Shown piece after piece: positions 9,733-21,215 of a stretch of 64,000 nt of DNA (position 1 is its first letter; the number at the start of each line of letters is the position of its first letter). The position numbers and the translations under genes were made by a program. Source of the stretch: Streptococcus suis. Its GTDB lineage: Bacteria; Bacillota; Bacilli; Lactobacillales; Streptococcaceae. The notes beneath the pieces were generated by a model. It worked only from the letters and a program-made list of their open reading frames with translations. It did no database searches and was not told the DNA's origin. Location of the stretch: NCBI RefSeq assembly GCF_024509525.1, contig NZ_JAMWEM010000004.1, forward strand, positions 124,001 through 188,000. Direction: 5' to 3'.

Positions 9733-11679
9733 TTATCTTGCAACTTTAAGAAAGTCAGTACCGTGTTCAATCGTTCCTTCAGCAAGTGGTGAAACTTCTG
9801 CAAAATCAGCAGTATTGGTTACAATAACCATTGTCGTATCATCAAGGCCTGCTTCAGCAATCTTAGTTGCATCAAATTTAGCGAGAGGTGTACCTGCCTT
9901 AACTTTATCGCCAGCAGCAACCAATTTTTCAAAACCGTTTCCTTCCATTGAAACAGTATCAATACCAATGTGGATCAATACTTCAGCACCTGAAGTCGTT
10001 TTCAATCCATAGGCGTGACCAGTATCGAATGCAATTGTTACTTCTGCATCTGCTGGTGCATAAACAACACCTTCAGATGGTTTAATCGCCAAACCTTTAC
10101 CCATAGCACCTGAAGAAAAGACTGGGTCATTAACGTTTTCAAGAGCAACTACATCACCTGAAAGTGGAGAAACAAGAGTTTCTTGTGCAGTAGAGACTTC
10201 TGCAGTTTCTTCAACTTCTTCTGAAGTTTCAACTACAGACGCTGTCACTGCTGCCGCAGCTGCTGTTGCTGCTTCATCAGCGAAAACTGCTGATGCTTTT
10301 GTCTTACCATAAACGTAAGTAAAGGCAAAGGCTGCAGCAAAAGCAATCACCTCAGCAACTACATACATTGGGATAGAAGATGCTTTGATTGAGAGGAATC
10401 CAATGAAACCTGCTGCCCCAAGAGATACAGCGATAACATGAGTCAAACCTGCAAAGAGGGCACCGATAGCCGAACCTGCAAGAGCACAGAAGAATGGGAA
10501 TCTGTACTTCAAGTTAACCCCGAAGAGGGCAGGTTCTGTAATTCCAAGGAAGGCAGAAACTGCTGCTGAACCGGACAAACCTTTTGTTTTTGCATTTTTT
10601 GTCAAGAAATAGATAGCAAGAGTTGCAGCACCTTGCGCAACGTTAGCCATTGAAGCAACTACAAAGATGTAGTCTCCGTATCCTGTACCATTATTGTTGT
10701 AAGCAGACAAAAGTTGTGTCTCGATGGCTGGGAATGATTGGTGAAGACCAGTCATTACGATCAATGAGTAAGTACCACCAAAGATACTCATACCCAACGC
10801 ACCAGTTGTATCGTACAACCAAACAATTGCGTTAGTAATCGCATCAGATACAGTCAACATCACAGGACCGATGACTGTAAATGTCAAGAAACCTGTAATC
10901 ATTACTGACAATAATGGTGTGAAGGTAAAGTCAACTGCTGATGGCAACTTCTTGTGGAAGAATTTTTCAAGCGTCGCAAGAAGCCATACTGCTACAAGAA
11001 CTGGAATAACCTGATATGCATAGTTTGTTTGAGCTACTTGGAAACCAAAAATATCCCAAAAAGCTTCTTTACCACCCAAATCTGGAGTGGTCATGATCAT
11101 ACCAATAGCCGCACCGAGGAATTGGTTTGCACCAAAGCGTTTCGCAGCGGAGATACCTACAAGGACTGGCAAGAACATGAATGGAGCTGCTGACATCAAT
11201 TGAATCATCGCAGAAATGCCTTGGATAGCAGGATACATTTCCTCAATTGATTTTGGACCAAATAAATCTGGAGAAGTCAAGAAGTTACGAAGCGCCATCA
11301 ATAGACCACCAGCAACGAGAGCCGGAATGATTGGCACAAAGATATCTGACAAGAGCTTGATCAAGTCCATCAATGGATTGAACTTTTTATCTTGCGCTGC
11401 AATCTGTTTCAAATCATCTGTTGAAACTTCTTTTAAGCCTGTAGCCTTGATGAGCTCTGCATATACAAAGTTTACATCACCAGGTCCGATGATAACTTGA
11501 TACTGACCATTCGTACTGAATGTCCCTTTGACATCTGCATTGTCATCGAGGGCTTTTTGGTTCACTTTGGATTCATCCTTCAGAACCAAACGAAGACGAG
11601 TAGCACAGTGTGCTGCCGCAACTAGATTATCTTTCCCAACCGCTTCAATCACTTCGGCAGAAACTTTTTTATAATCCAT
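9733..11679 (-). CDS. scrA: Sucrose-specific PTS enzyme IIBCA
   Basis: Membrane permease that imports sucrose as sucrose-6-phosphate. The 648 residues hold EIIB first (phospho-cysteine in [12 protein letters not shown] at ~25), then the multi-span EIIC domain (~105-465), an Ala/Glu-rich linker (~470-500), and EIIA last with the phospho-histidine in [12 protein letters not shown] at ~575. The full IIBCA order and the divergent scrB-scrR unit fix sucrose as the likely substrate, although trehalose PTS proteins share this architecture. The -35 of its promoter lies inside an operator-like repeat. Confidence 0.92.
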   Translation of the reverse strand: MDYKKVSAEVIEAVGKDNLVAAAHCATRLRLVLKDESKVNQKALDDNADVKGTFSTNGQYQVIIGPGDVNFVYAELIKATGLKEVSTDDLKQIAAQDKKFNPLMDLIKLLSDIFVPIIPALVAGGLLMALRNFLTSPDLFGPKSIEEMYPAIQGISAMIQLMSAAPFMFLPVLVGISAAKRFGANQFLGAAIGMIMTTPDLGGKEAFWDIFGFQVAQTNYAYQVIPVLVAVWLLATLEKFFHKKLPSAVDFTFTPLLSVMITGFLTFTVIGPVMLTVSDAITNAIVWLYDTTGALGMSIFGGTYSLIVMTGLHQSFPAIETQLLSAYNNNGTGYGDYIFVVASMANVAQGAATLAIYFLTKNAKTKGLSGSAAVSAFLGITEPALFGVNLKYRFPFFCALAGSAIGALFAGLTHVIAVSLGAAGFIGFLSIKASSIPMYVVAEVIAFAAAFAFTYVYGKTKASAVFADEAATAAAAAVTASVVETSEEVEETAEVSTAQETLVSPLSGDVVALENVNDPVFSSGAMGKGLAIKPSEGVVYAPADAEVTIAFDTGHAYGLKTTSGAEVLIHIGIDTVSMEGNGFEKLVAAGDKVKAGTPLAKFDATKIAEAGLDDTTMVIVTNTADFAEVSPLAEGTIEHGTDFLKVAR

Positions 11680-11713
11680 TTACAAAAATCTCCTTTTTGT
11701 ATATTTTTATTTT

Positions 11714-11772
11714 TGAAAGTGTTTTCACTCTTTCGATGTTTTTATTATATATGGTTTTTACGAATATGTCAA
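11714..11772 (-). promoter_or_regulatory. scrA promoter with operator-like repeats
   Basis: The minus strand carries TTGACA (11767-11772), a 17-base spacer and TATAAT (11744-11749), a perfect promoter. The -35 is part of the near-palindrome tgtcaaacgtttatca (11767-11782), which resembles LacI-family ScrR or catabolite-repression sites. A second repeat, tgaaagtgttttcact (11714-11729), lies just downstream of the start point. The arrangement suggests repression by ScrR and perhaps CcpA. Confidence 0.75.
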
Positions 11773-11831
11773 ACGTTTATCATATTTTTTTTAAAGTTCT
11801 CAAAATCAGTTGTTAAAATCATTGTTAAAAC

Positions 11832-11863
11832 TTGATTTTTTTAGAGAAAACGTTTACTATATT
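11832..11863 (+). promoter_or_regulatory. scrB promoter with operator in the spacer
   Basis: TTGATT (11832-11837) and TACTAT (11855-11860) are 17 bases apart. The spacer contains agaaaacgtttact (11845-11858), a cre/ScrR-like half-palindromic site. Binding there would block polymerase directly. Confidence 0.65.
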
Positions 11864-11894
11864 AATTGAAAATCTAGAAAAATTGGAGAAATTT

Positions 11895-13349
11895 ATGGCA
11901 TTTACGACGGAGGAGCGTTACCGGGCTTATGCCGACTGGTCGCCAGAATATATCGAGAAAATCAAACAGAATACAGCAAGTTCACCTTGGAGAACCAACT
12001 TCCATATTGAAACACCACATGGACTGTTAAATGATCCAAATGGATTTTCTTATTTTAATGGAAAGTGGACTCTTTTTTACCAGTACTTCCCATTCGGTGC
12101 TGCGCACGGATTGAAATCTTGGGTTCATACCGAATCTACGGACTTAGTGCACTTTGAAGAAACAGGTACTATTATGTATCCTGATACGCCACTAGATAGC
12201 CATGGCGCCTACTCTGGTTCAGCTATGGAATTTGGCGACAAGCTTTTTCTTTTCTATACTGGAAATGTTCGCGATGAAAACTGGGTTCGTCATCCATACC
12301 AAATCGGTGCCTTGATGGACAAAGATGGTAAGATTGAAAAGATTGACAAAGTCTTGATTGAGCAACCAGAAGATACCACAGACCATTTCCGTGATCCACA
12401 AATTTTCAACTATAAAGGGCAATACTATGCTATCGTTGGCGGACAAAATCTGGATAACAAGGGGATTGTCAAACTTTATAAAGCTGAAAACAACGACTAC
12501 CTCAACTGGTCCTATGTTGGTGACCTAGATTTTGCCAATGATATGACCGCTTATATGATGGAATGCCCGAATATTGCTTTCGTTGGCGAACAACCAATTC
12601 TCCTCTACTGTCCACAAGGCTTAGACAAAGAGGTATTGGACTATGACAATATCTATCCAAACATGTACAAAATCGGCCAAAGTTTCGATCCTGAAACAGC
12701 AGCTATTGTAAATCCGAGCGAATTAATTAATTTAGACTATGGTTTTGAGTGTTATGCAACCCAAGCCTTTAATGCTCCAGACGGGCGGACTTTATCTGTT
12801 AGCTGGTTAGCTCTTCCAGATATGGAATACCCAACTGATGCCTACGATTACCAAGGTTGTCTATCATTGGTCAAAGAATTAACCATCAAAGACGGCAAAC
12901 TCTACCAATATCCAGTCGATGCTATTACCAGTCTTCGTAAAGAAGCTCAGCCATTTTCAGCCCAAAAAGAAACCAATAATGTTTACGAATTAGAACTCGA
13001 ATTTGCAGCTGGCACAAAACATGAAATCGTGTTATTTGCTAACGAGGACAATAAAGGCCTTGTCTTAACAGTAGATACAGAAAAAGGACACATCACTTTG
13101 GACCGTAAACATTGTGGTCAGCCATTCGCTCTTGACTTTGGCACAGAACGTTCTTGTACTATTGAAAATGGACCTCTTACTGCTAACATCTTCATTGACA
13201 AATCTGTCTTTGAAATTTTTATCAACAAAGGAGAAAAAGTATTTTCTGGTCGTGTATTCCCAGATGCTGACCAATCTGGTATCGCTATCACTGCTGGCAA
13301 TCCGATCGGGACCTACTTCTGTTTAGATTATGGTCGCAAAACTAACTGA
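11895..13349 (+). CDS. scrB: Sucrose-6-phosphate hydrolase (GH32)
   Basis: Hydrolyses intracellular sucrose-6-phosphate to glucose-6-phosphate and fructose. I start at the ATG at 11895, preceded by ttggagaaattt; the longer frame from 11832 would begin inside the promoter. The 484-residue enzyme has all three GH32 acids in context: nucleophile Asp in GLLNDPNGFSYF at ~41, HFRDPQIF at ~167, and the acid Glu in MMECPNIAF at ~225. A C-terminal beta-sandwich follows, with the conserved DKSVFEIFINKGE stretch. Its stop lies 20 bases inside scrR, so the two are coupled. Confidence 0.95.
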   Translation: MAFTTEERYRAYADWSPEYIEKIKQNTASSPWRTNFHIETPHGLLNDPNGFSYFNGKWTLFYQYFPFGAAHGLKSWVHTESTDLVHFEETGTIMYPDTPLDSHGAYSGSAMEFGDKLFLFYTGNVRDENWVRHPYQIGALMDKDGKIEKIDKVLIEQPEDTTDHFRDPQIFNYKGQYYAIVGGQNLDNKGIVKLYKAENNDYLNWSYVGDLDFANDMTAYMMECPNIAFVGEQPILLYCPQGLDKEVLDYDNIYPNMYKIGQSFDPETAAIVNPSELINLDYGFECYATQAFNAPDGRTLSVSWLALPDMEYPTDAYDYQGCLSLVKELTIKDGKLYQYPVDAITSLRKEAQPFSAQKETNNVYELELEFAAGTKHEIVLFANEDNKGLVLTVDTEKGHITLDRKHCGQPFALDFGTERSCTIENGPLTANIFIDKSVFEIFINKGEKVFSGRVFPDADQSGIAITAGNPIGTYFCLDYGRKTN

Positions 13350-14295
13350 TGTCGCTAAACTAGCAGGTGTTAGTCCTACAACTGTCTCTCGTGTCATTAA
13401 CAAGAAGGGATACTTGTCAGAAAAGACTGTAAAAAAAGTACAAGATGCCATGCGGGAACTCGGCTATAAACCCAATAATTTAGCCAGAAGTCTCCAAGGA
13501 AAATCAGCCAAGTTAGTTGGATTAATTTTCCCCAATATCAACAACATCTTCTACGCGGAGCTTATCGGTCATTTGGAGAGCCAACTCTTCAACCGTGGCT
13601 ATAAAACGATTATATGCAATAGTCAGCACGAATCAGCAAAAGAGCGCGAATACTTAGAAATGTTGGCCGCCAATCAGGTAGATGGTATTATCTCTGGTAG
13701 TCATAACTTAGGTATCAAAGACTACGAACGTGTTGCTGCCCCTATCATTGCTTTCGACCGCAACCTGGCCCCTACTATTCCAGTTGTGTCGTCCGATAAT
13801 CAAGCAGGAGGAAAACTCGCAGCCAGAGCATTAAAAAAAGCTGGTTGCCAGACCCCAGTCATGATTTCAGGAAACGACGACTCCAACTCTCCAACCGGAC
13901 TTCGGCAAGTTGGCTTCCTAACCGTTTTCCCTGATAGTGTCGTCTATCATGTTTCTAGTGATTTTTCACCTGTACGGAAGGAAATGGAAATTCGCTCTAT
14001 TCTTGAAAAGTATAAACCCGATGGTATATTTGTATCTGGCGATGCAACAGCCATTCTCGTATGGAATACGATTCTCGCTTTAGGACTTTCCATCCCAAAT
14101 GATATCAAATTAATTGGATACGATGGGACTTACTTTATCGAAAACTATTATCCTCAGCTAACAACCATCAAGCAACCACTTGCTGAAATCGCTGAACTAA
14201 TGGTTGACCTCTTGATTAAAAAAATTGAAGGCAAGGAGTTGGAACATCGTCACTATTCCCTCCCCATTTCCATGTTGGCTGGAAAAAGTATTTAA
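13330..14295 (+). CDS. scrR: LacI-family sucrose operon repressor
   Basis: A 321-residue LacI/GalR-type repressor. The N-terminal helix-turn-helix KLTDVAKLAGVSPTTVSRVIN is followed by a sugar-binding periplasmic-protein-like core. It starts at an ATG inside the last codons of scrB, which implies translational coupling. Position and sequence point to ScrR, which in streptococci represses scrA and scrB in the absence of sucrose. The operator-like repeats between scrA and scrB are its expected targets. Confidence 0.92.
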   Translation: MVAKLTDVAKLAGVSPTTVSRVINKKGYLSEKTVKKVQDAMRELGYKPNNLARSLQGKSAKLVGLIFPNINNIFYAELIGHLESQLFNRGYKTIICNSQHESAKEREYLEMLAANQVDGIISGSHNLGIKDYERVAAPIIAFDRNLAPTIPVVSSDNQAGGKLAARALKKAGCQTPVMISGNDDSNSPTGLRQVGFLTVFPDSVVYHVSSDFSPVRKEMEIRSILEKYKPDGIFVSGDATAILVWNTILALGLSIPNDIKLIGYDGTYFIENYYPQLTTIKQPLAEIAELMVDLLIKKIEGKELEHRHYSLPISMLAGKSI

Positions 14296-14301
14296 TCCAA
14301 C

Positions 14302-14336
14302 AAAAATGCCCTTAGTAGCAAACTAAGAGCATTTTT
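14302..14336. terminator. Bidirectional terminator between scrR and nusB
   Basis: A 15-bp stem aaaaatgcccttagt/actaagagcattttt with one mismatch lies between convergent genes, with A and T runs at both ends. Confidence 0.9.
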
Positions 14337-14765
14337 CTATTTCTTGTCATCTGAAATAAATTGACTGAGTATACCATTAACAAATTTGGCAGAAGTCTCA
14401 TCTGAGAACTCTTTTGCCAACTCAATTGCTTCATTGACTGCCACACGGTCAGGCGTTTCTTCTGAATGAAGAATTTCAAATAGACCTAACCGCATAATAT
14501 TCTTGTCAATCAAGGTTAGACGATCCAAGGTCCAGCCAGCCTTGAGGCGACTAGATAATTCCTTGTCCAATTCATCCTGATAATCTGCTACTCCAGTCAC
14601 TAAATTTAAGAGAAAAAGAGGAATCTCAACACCGTTCACATCTTCTTCTGTGTCATAAAGATAAGAAAACTGTGCGGCCTGAACAGGTTCTTGTCCAAAT
14701 TCTAGAGATACAATCGCCTGGAGGGCACATTGTCTCAAATAGCGTCTAGGTTGTTTATTCTTCAT
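14337..14765 (-). CDS. nusB: Transcription antitermination protein NusB
   Basis: NusB joins NusE(S10) on boxA RNA to keep polymerase going through rRNA operons. The 142-residue protein starts at the ATG at 14765; the frame can be extended to a TTG at 14783 but that is less likely. The all-helical fold is suggested by RRYLRQCALQAIVS at the N-terminus and by DRLTLIDKNIMRLGLFEIL and VAVNEAIELAKEFSDETSAKFVNGIL near the C-terminus. It overlaps the asp23 stop by 11 bases and is last in a pepP-efp-asp23-nusB group. Confidence 0.95.
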   Translation of the reverse strand: MKNKQPRRYLRQCALQAIVSLEFGQEPVQAAQFSYLYDTEEDVNGVEIPLFLLNLVTGVADYQDELDKELSSRLKAGWTLDRLTLIDKNIMRLGLFEILHSEETPDRVAVNEAIELAKEFSDETSAKFVNGILSQFISDDKK

Positions 14766-15147
14766 CGAGGAAATCCTCACCAAATAAGTCCTTCAAATCT
14801 GGCTTTGGTGTCTTATCTGGAACAATACCGTCAACATGGATATTGACTGCCGCAACTGTTACTTCTGCATAGTTCGAAACAGCCGCCTTCACTGCACGTT
14901 GGATATCCATTGACACAGCTGGAACATTTACTCCATACTCCAAGTAAACATAAATATCCGCGGTTACCGTGTCTTCATCATCCATTTGTAAATAGACACC
15001 TCGATTAAGTGCTGTTTTTGATAGTCCATCCGCTACTCTCTTATTATGGAGAGAATGAACCCCCTCAACCTTAGCCGCCGCGATTCCTGTGATAACTTCT
15101 AAAACGCGTGGTGCAATGACGATTTCACCTTGGTATTCTGTTGTCAT
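14755..15147 (-). CDS. Asp23/Gls24 family envelope stress protein
   Basis: A 130-residue Asp23/Gls24 domain protein: GEIVIAPRVLEVITGIAAAKVEGV at the N-terminus, a DIYVYLEYGVNVPAVSMDIQ core, and an acidic tail FGEDFLDEE. Members of this family sit at the membrane or assist envelope stress responses; this small copy between efp and nusB is conserved in streptococci but its exact job is unknown. A second member of the family occurs at 30141-30506. Confidence 0.9.
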   Translation of the reverse strand: MTTEYQGEIVIAPRVLEVITGIAAAKVEGVHSLHNKRVADGLSKTALNRGVYLQMDDEDTVTADIYVYLEYGVNVPAVSMDIQRAVKAAVSNYAEVTVAAVNIHVDGIVPDKTPKPDLKDLFGEDFLDEE

Positions 15148-15174
15148 AGGCTCTCCTTTCTTAAGAGGAAACGA

Positions 15175-15732
15175 TTAAGCACGTGATACGTAAGTTCCTT
15201 CAGCTGTGTTGATAACGAGTTTTTGACCTGCTTCGATAAAGTCTGGTACGTTGACTACAAGACCTGTTTCCATCGTAGCTGGTTTACCTGAACCTGTAAC
15301 AGTCGCACCTTTGATAGATGGTTGTGTTTCTGCAACGACCAATTCAACAGTTGTTGGTACAGTAACACCGATCACTTCTGTTCCGTAGAACTGGATCTTC
15401 ACATCGGAATTCTCCAAGATATAGAGCAATTCTTCTTTGATAGTCGCTACTGGAATTTCATACTGATCGTAAGTCTCAGTATTCATGAAATAAGCAGTGT
15501 CATCCATTTGATAAAGGTACTGTGCTGGAACTGTTTCGATAATAGCTTGTTCAAATTTTTCATCTGGACGGTAAGTTGTATCGAAGGTTGAACCTGTACG
15601 TACATCACGCAATTTCATACGCATGATGGTGTTTCCTTTACCTGGTTTGTGGTGGCTTGCATCCAAAACTTTAATCAATTTACCTTCAGCTTCGAAGGTC
15701 ATACCTGCTCTAAGTTTACTTGCTTCAATCAT
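15175..15732 (-). CDS. efp: Elongation factor P
   Basis: EF-P rescues ribosomes stalled at polyproline stretches. The 185-residue length is typical. Domain I carries the exposed loop [18 protein letters not shown] at residues ~26-43, which enters the peptidyl-transferase centre, and the C-terminal OB domains end in [15 protein letters not shown]. It lies between pepP and asp23, separated from each by short gaps, and an extended -10 (TGGTAGAAT) precedes it. Confidence 0.97.
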   Translation of the reverse strand: MIEASKLRAGMTFEAEGKLIKVLDASHHKPGKGNTIMRMKLRDVRTGSTFDTTYRPDEKFEQAIIETVPAQYLYQMDDTAYFMNTETYDQYEIPVATIKEELLYILENSDVKIQFYGTEVIGVTVPTTVELVVAETQPSIKGATVTGSGKPATMETGLVVNVPDFIEAGQKLVINTAEGTYVSRA

Positions 15733-15795
15733 TGTATTGAATACCTCTTCAAATTTTATTTATTCGCTTTATTCTACCACAAACTGTCAAATTTC

Positions 15796-16857
15796 TCAAA
15801 TGACAATCAATTCTTTTGGAGCCAATGTCAAGACTTCACAGCCTGTTTCCGTAATCAAGAGGTCATCTTCGATACGGACACCATACTTATCATCCAAATA
15901 AATACCAGGCTCATCCGTCAAGACCATACCAGCCTTGATTGGCTCGTCAGATTTTCCAAAGTACGGATATTCGTGAATGTCCAAACCAATCCCGTGCCCA
16001 ATTCCATGAGTGAAATTGGCACCATAACCTGCTTCATTGATGATTTCACGAGGAATAGCGTCAAACTCGCGGTAGGTGACGCCTTCCTTTGCCTGCTCAA
16101 TCAAAGCCTTGTTGGCACGCAAAACCACATCGTAAATCTCACGCTCTTGGTCTGTCACATGACCGATATGGATGGTACGCGTCATATCGCTGACATAATG
16201 TTGGTAATAGCAACCAAAATCCAGCGTCAAGGTCTCTCCAGCTTGGATAACCTTTTCAGACGCTCTTCCATGTGGCATAGCAGAGCGGTATCCAGATGCC
16301 ACGATGAACTCAAATGATGCCCCTTCTGCACCGAGTTGACGCATGCGGTGGTCAAGGAAATGATTGACGTCCATCTCAGTCGTCTGACCTGGTTTGATAA
16401 AGTCAAGAACATCAATAAAAGCCTGATCCGAAATTTGACATGCACGGCGGATGGTCGCAATTTCTTTCTCATCCTTAATCATGCGCAAGTCTTCGATAAA
16501 GTTTGACATAGCAACCAGTTGATAGCCCTCAAAAATACTGGTCAGACTTTGATAGAAACCATAGGTCACCTCGCTATCAAAACCAATTTTTTCAAGCCCA
16601 TCTTCCTTAATCACCTTTGCAATCTCTTCAAGGGCAAAACGGCTCTCGATAATATCAAAACCTTTTACTGATGCCTTGGCTATCAAAGTATAACGCGAAT
16701 CAGTCACAAACAAACGACGCTTGCCACTGATGAAGACAGTCGCCTCTGTCCCCCAAAAACCAGTTAGGTAGTAAATATTGTTCTGTCCCGTTACCAAAAT
16801 TCCATCAACAGTTGATTGAGCTAATTTTGCTTCAAATTTTTCCACACGCGCTTGCAT
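15796..16857 (-). CDS. pepP: Xaa-Pro aminopeptidase (M24 family)
   Basis: Cytoplasmic metallopeptidase cleaving the first residue before proline. The 353-residue protein has a creatinase-like N-terminal domain and the M24 pita-bread domain. The five metal ligands sit in LDFGCYYQHYVSDMTRT (two Asp), THGIGHGIGLDIHEYP (His), LTDEPGIYL (Glu) and GVRIEDDLLIT (Glu). Whether it acts on oligopeptides (PepP) or only dipeptides (PepQ) cannot be decided; the efp neighbourhood is the one usual for pepP in streptococci. Confidence 0.88.
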   Translation of the reverse strand: MQARVEKFEAKLAQSTVDGILVTGQNNIYYLTGFWGTEATVFISGKRRLFVTDSRYTLIAKASVKGFDIIESRFALEEIAKVIKEDGLEKIGFDSEVTYGFYQSLTSIFEGYQLVAMSNFIEDLRMIKDEKEIATIRRACQISDQAFIDVLDFIKPGQTTEMDVNHFLDHRMRQLGAEGASFEFIVASGYRSAMPHGRASEKVIQAGETLTLDFGCYYQHYVSDMTRTIHIGHVTDQEREIYDVVLRANKALIEQAKEGVTYREFDAIPREIINEAGYGANFTHGIGHGIGLDIHEYPYFGKSDEPIKAGMVLTDEPGIYLDDKYGVRIEDDLLITETGCEVLTLAPKELIVI

Positions 16858-16927
16858 AAGCTACCTCCAAAGATTTTGTAACTATTATAGCAGAAATACA
16901 GACAAATACCAATTATTATCAGCAGAC

Positions 16928-16948
16928 AAAAAAGCCGCTAGAGCGACT
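16928..16948 (-). terminator. Terminator downstream of the GATC cassette
   Basis: In the minus direction AGTCGC-TCTA-GCGGCT is followed by six T. It ends transcription of the restriction cassette and its relic. An almost identical hairpin occurs at 19700-19720 on the other side of the cassette. Confidence 0.75.
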
Positions 16949-16983
16949 GTTTTAAGTATGTCACAGAGAAATGGAATCTTTCA

Positions 16984-17103
16984 CTAATCCAATACTTTTA
17001 TATACTCTCCAATTTTTCGTACGATTTCAGTTACGAGAGCATTTCCCATAAAGAACATACGCATTTTATCGGATACGTCTACACTAGAGCCTTCGGCTAA
17101 TTT
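16984..17103 (-). pseudogene. Relic of a cytosine-5 DNA methyltransferase (C-terminus only)
   Basis: Between the DpnII-type nuclease and the terminator, the minus strand keeps 39 open codons ending in TAG at 16984. They translate to ...SDKMRMFFMGNALVTEIVRK..., and upstream they are closed by a TAA at 17104-17106. MGNAL(V) after an R-M-F-F stretch is the usual motif X region of C5-cytosine methyltransferases. No start or upstream motifs remain, so this is a truncated end of a former methylase gene. It suggests that another restriction system once occupied this site. Confidence 0.65.
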
Positions 17104-17130
17104 TTAGGGAAAATTTAATCATTGCCTAAA

Positions 17131-17974
17131 CTATTTTAAAGTCTTTAAAATATCATTTTTTAAATCGTTAGTATTATACAAGTGAGGCAAAACCTCAAAA
17201 GTTTCTTGTAAATTTTTCTTAGCTTTATGCCAGCCTTGTCCGTCAGTAAACCACATAAATTCTACATTAGGAATTGTCTTCGCTTCTTCTGCAATCATCT
17301 TATATGAACGTGCTGTTTCATTTAATTTTGAACCACCGCTTGAGTAAAAATTAACCTCGATCAAATAAATAGTTGAATTATGCTTGATAACAAAGTCAAA
17401 TCGTTTAGCTGTATTCCCCTCATTAGTGATGGCGGATAAATCAACGGAGAAGAGTTCCTCAATCTCATTTTGATAGATTTCCTTGAATAGGCTTTCACCT
17501 AAAACATAACCCGCCGCTTCTAGATAATGTTGAACAATATTTTCCATAGCATGACCAGTACGATTTTTCCTACCGTTAGTATCCATGCCAACTTCAACTC
17601 CTGTAACATAATCCACTAAATTCGATACAATATGCTTCTCAAGTAAATCAAAGATACCTGACTTTTCCAAAAACATAACGTATTCTTCAATACTATAGTT
17701 TGGTTTACGAAAATCGAAATAAAAATCTTTTATAGGGTCTTTAACAATAATTGTATCTTTCAAACGTTTCGCAATAAGGATTGGTATAACTTTCAAAACT
17801 TCTGGATAATTTTGGTACAAATCTAAAAAATCTTGTTGTATATTTTTGCTACCAATAAGACTATTCATAATATTAAGAGGAACTTTTATACTTTCCACAT
17901 TATCGTAGACTTTTGGAAAATCTGTATAATAAGTCCAATCCGCTATAGTGTCTGTCATGGTAGACAACCATTTG

Positions 17975-17997
<23 letters not shown>
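17131..17997 (-). CDS. dpnB: Type II restriction endonuclease, DpnII type (GATC)
   Basis: A 288-residue protein that reads as the DpnII/MboI-type endonuclease, which cuts unmethylated GATC. The stretches FDKWLSTMTDTIADWTYYTDFP and IVKDPIKDFYFDFRKPNYS match what I recall of pneumococcal DpnII, and a likely PD-(D/E)xK core is seen in RFDFVIKH..TIYLIEVNFYSSG. It starts at GTG (17997) and codons 2-4 lie in a run of nine A. It overlaps the dpnA 3' end by 23 bases. The AT-rich coding differs from pepP and uvrA on either side, consistent with horizontal transfer. Confidence 0.92.
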
Positions 17998-19637
<1,640 letters not shown>

Positions 19638-19699
19638 TTATATTATACCATATCTCTAAATATGTTTGATTAATTGAAGTGGAATAGCCTCCAACATGC

Positions 19700-19720
19700 A
19701 AAAAAGCCGCCTAAGCGACT
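19700..19720 (-). terminator. Terminator of the 448-residue unknown gene
   Basis: In the minus direction AGTCGC-TTAG-GCGGCT is followed by six T. It differs from the hairpin at 16928-16948 in only three of 21 bases. Confidence 0.8.
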
Positions 19721-19747
19721 TTTCAAAACAGCATTAAGAGCTTCTTC

Positions 19748-21094
19748 TCATTTCCCTTTAAATTCACGAATCCGTTGAGGAATCCCCTCTAAAAATTGAT
19801 TCATTTTTTGTTGCCATTCATTTTCAAGAGCTTTCCTTTCTTGAGAATCTAGGTCGTCAACAGCCTTACTATTTAGGCCGATTTCGCTTAAAACTGGACT
19901 GACATTAGAGATTGTCTTTTTGCCAAAATGAATTTTACTTTCTTCCATCCATAAATTAAGTGAGGAGCTTAACTCAACTTGTTCCCAAGGGATCCTGACA
20001 AGTGCTGGTTTGCCGAATAATTTCTTCTTAAAGGTGTAGACAGCTTCCTCTGTAAAGATAAGATTTAAACTTAGAGTTCCTTCAAACATGGCAAAAATAT
20101 GTTCTTCATGCAACTCCTTGTAGCTTGGATAATGATACCAAAATACTCTAGCCGAATAAAGACTTGCATACTCCTTTGGTAAAAGAATTGTATCTTGTTC
20201 TTGCAAGTTTTTTTCTGCAATCATCCATTCAAGATTATTCTCAATAAGGGGAGTCCAAAAAACGTAATCTGCAAGTTCGCTTAGGTACTGATAGCGTTCA
20301 TAATCGATAAAAGTTGGGTCTATAGAGGTTCCTTCTAGGGAAGCAAGCAAATCATTTGAAGGCGCAGTAAGTCCCGGAATCTCACCCTTATAATCCACAC
20401 GATCTTGCCTTGATTTTAACTCTTTAACAATTTCTTCAGGTAAGAAGTTTTCTAACAAAGCTGTCAAGTTGGCTAACTCATGATTTGCCCAAAAAGTACC
20501 ATAAGAAAAGACATTCGTCGGTGCAATACAAAAAGAATAAACATCTACCACATATTCCTCAACGCTTGTAATCGTTTCTGAGCTAGGAACATACTGAAGT
20601 AATTTTCCCATTACACAAGATGCTAGGTATTGTTCCCAAGTCTGATAACTATTTTTGATACGTTCTGTTTGCTTGGTAAACAGTTCCTCAAATTCTTCTT
20701 TAGTAATCAAGCGAGTAGCATACGATTTCGTCAAGACATCAATTATACGGCAGTCGTCAAAGCCTTTGATTAGTTGAGAACCTGTTAATGAATTTAAAGA
20801 AAGGTAAAAGTCTTTTACATCAGGATTGGCTATTCCATCAATAAATGACGAAACATCTTCTAAAGCATGATAACGACCATCTTCCAGTTTATCAATTTCT
20901 TCTTTTAAACTTGAATAATCTGTAATTCCATAGTTTGTTTCTAACATGGTTCGCAACAGACCTCTGGTCATTATATTGACACCCGGCATGACGACACTCA
21001 TTAGTTCTTTTTCGATAAATTGTCTATTGACTGAATTGGCAAAAACTGAACTGTATCTGTATGGACTGCACAATAAAACGTATTCCGATTGCAT
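19748..21094 (-). CDS. Uncharacterised protein, weakly DUF1266-like
   Basis: A 448-residue protein of unknown function. I start at the ATG at 21094, preceded by aaggagacctcc; a longer frame to 21184 has no ribosome site. No signal peptide, membrane span or catalytic motif is apparent. The N-terminal part (SSVFANSVNRQFIEKELMSVV, then a tryptophan-centred AP..VFSYGTFWANHELANL segment) is only loosely reminiscent of DUF1266 proteins, and this should be taken as a hint. The C-terminal ~120 residues (LVRIPWEQVELSSSL, KIHFGKKTISNV) could form a PH-like beta domain. It lies between the GATC cassette and uvrA with its own terminator. Confidence 0.6.
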   Translation of the reverse strand: MQSEYVLLCSPYRYSSVFANSVNRQFIEKELMSVVMPGVNIMTRGLLRTMLETNYGITDYSSLKEEIDKLEDGRYHALEDVSSFIDGIANPDVKDFYLSLNSLTGSQLIKGFDDCRIIDVLTKSYATRLITKEEFEELFTKQTERIKNSYQTWEQYLASCVMGKLLQYVPSSETITSVEEYVVDVYSFCIAPTNVFSYGTFWANHELANLTALLENFLPEEIVKELKSRQDRVDYKGEIPGLTAPSNDLLASLEGTSIDPTFIDYERYQYLSELADYVFWTPLIENNLEWMIAEKNLQEQDTILLPKEYASLYSARVFWYHYPSYKELHEEHIFAMFEGTLSLNLIFTEEAVYTFKKKLFGKPALVRIPWEQVELSSSLNLWMEESKIHFGKKTISNVSPVLSEIGLNSKAVDDLDSQERKALENEWQQKMNQFLEGIPQRIREFKGK

Positions 21095-21185
21095 GGAGGT
21101 CTCCTTATTAAGTAACTTATTTTTTATATTATATCTGATTTGTACTAGCTTATCAAGCGTAGAAAAAATCGGTGTAAGCTCCAAA

Positions 21186-21208
21186 AAAAAGAGCCGATGG
21201 CTCTTTTT
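21186..21208 (-). terminator. uvrA terminator
   Basis: An agagcc/ggctct stem is extended by A8/T6 runs and sits immediately beyond the uvrA stop. Confidence 0.88.
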
Positions 21209-21215
21209 TACTTGC

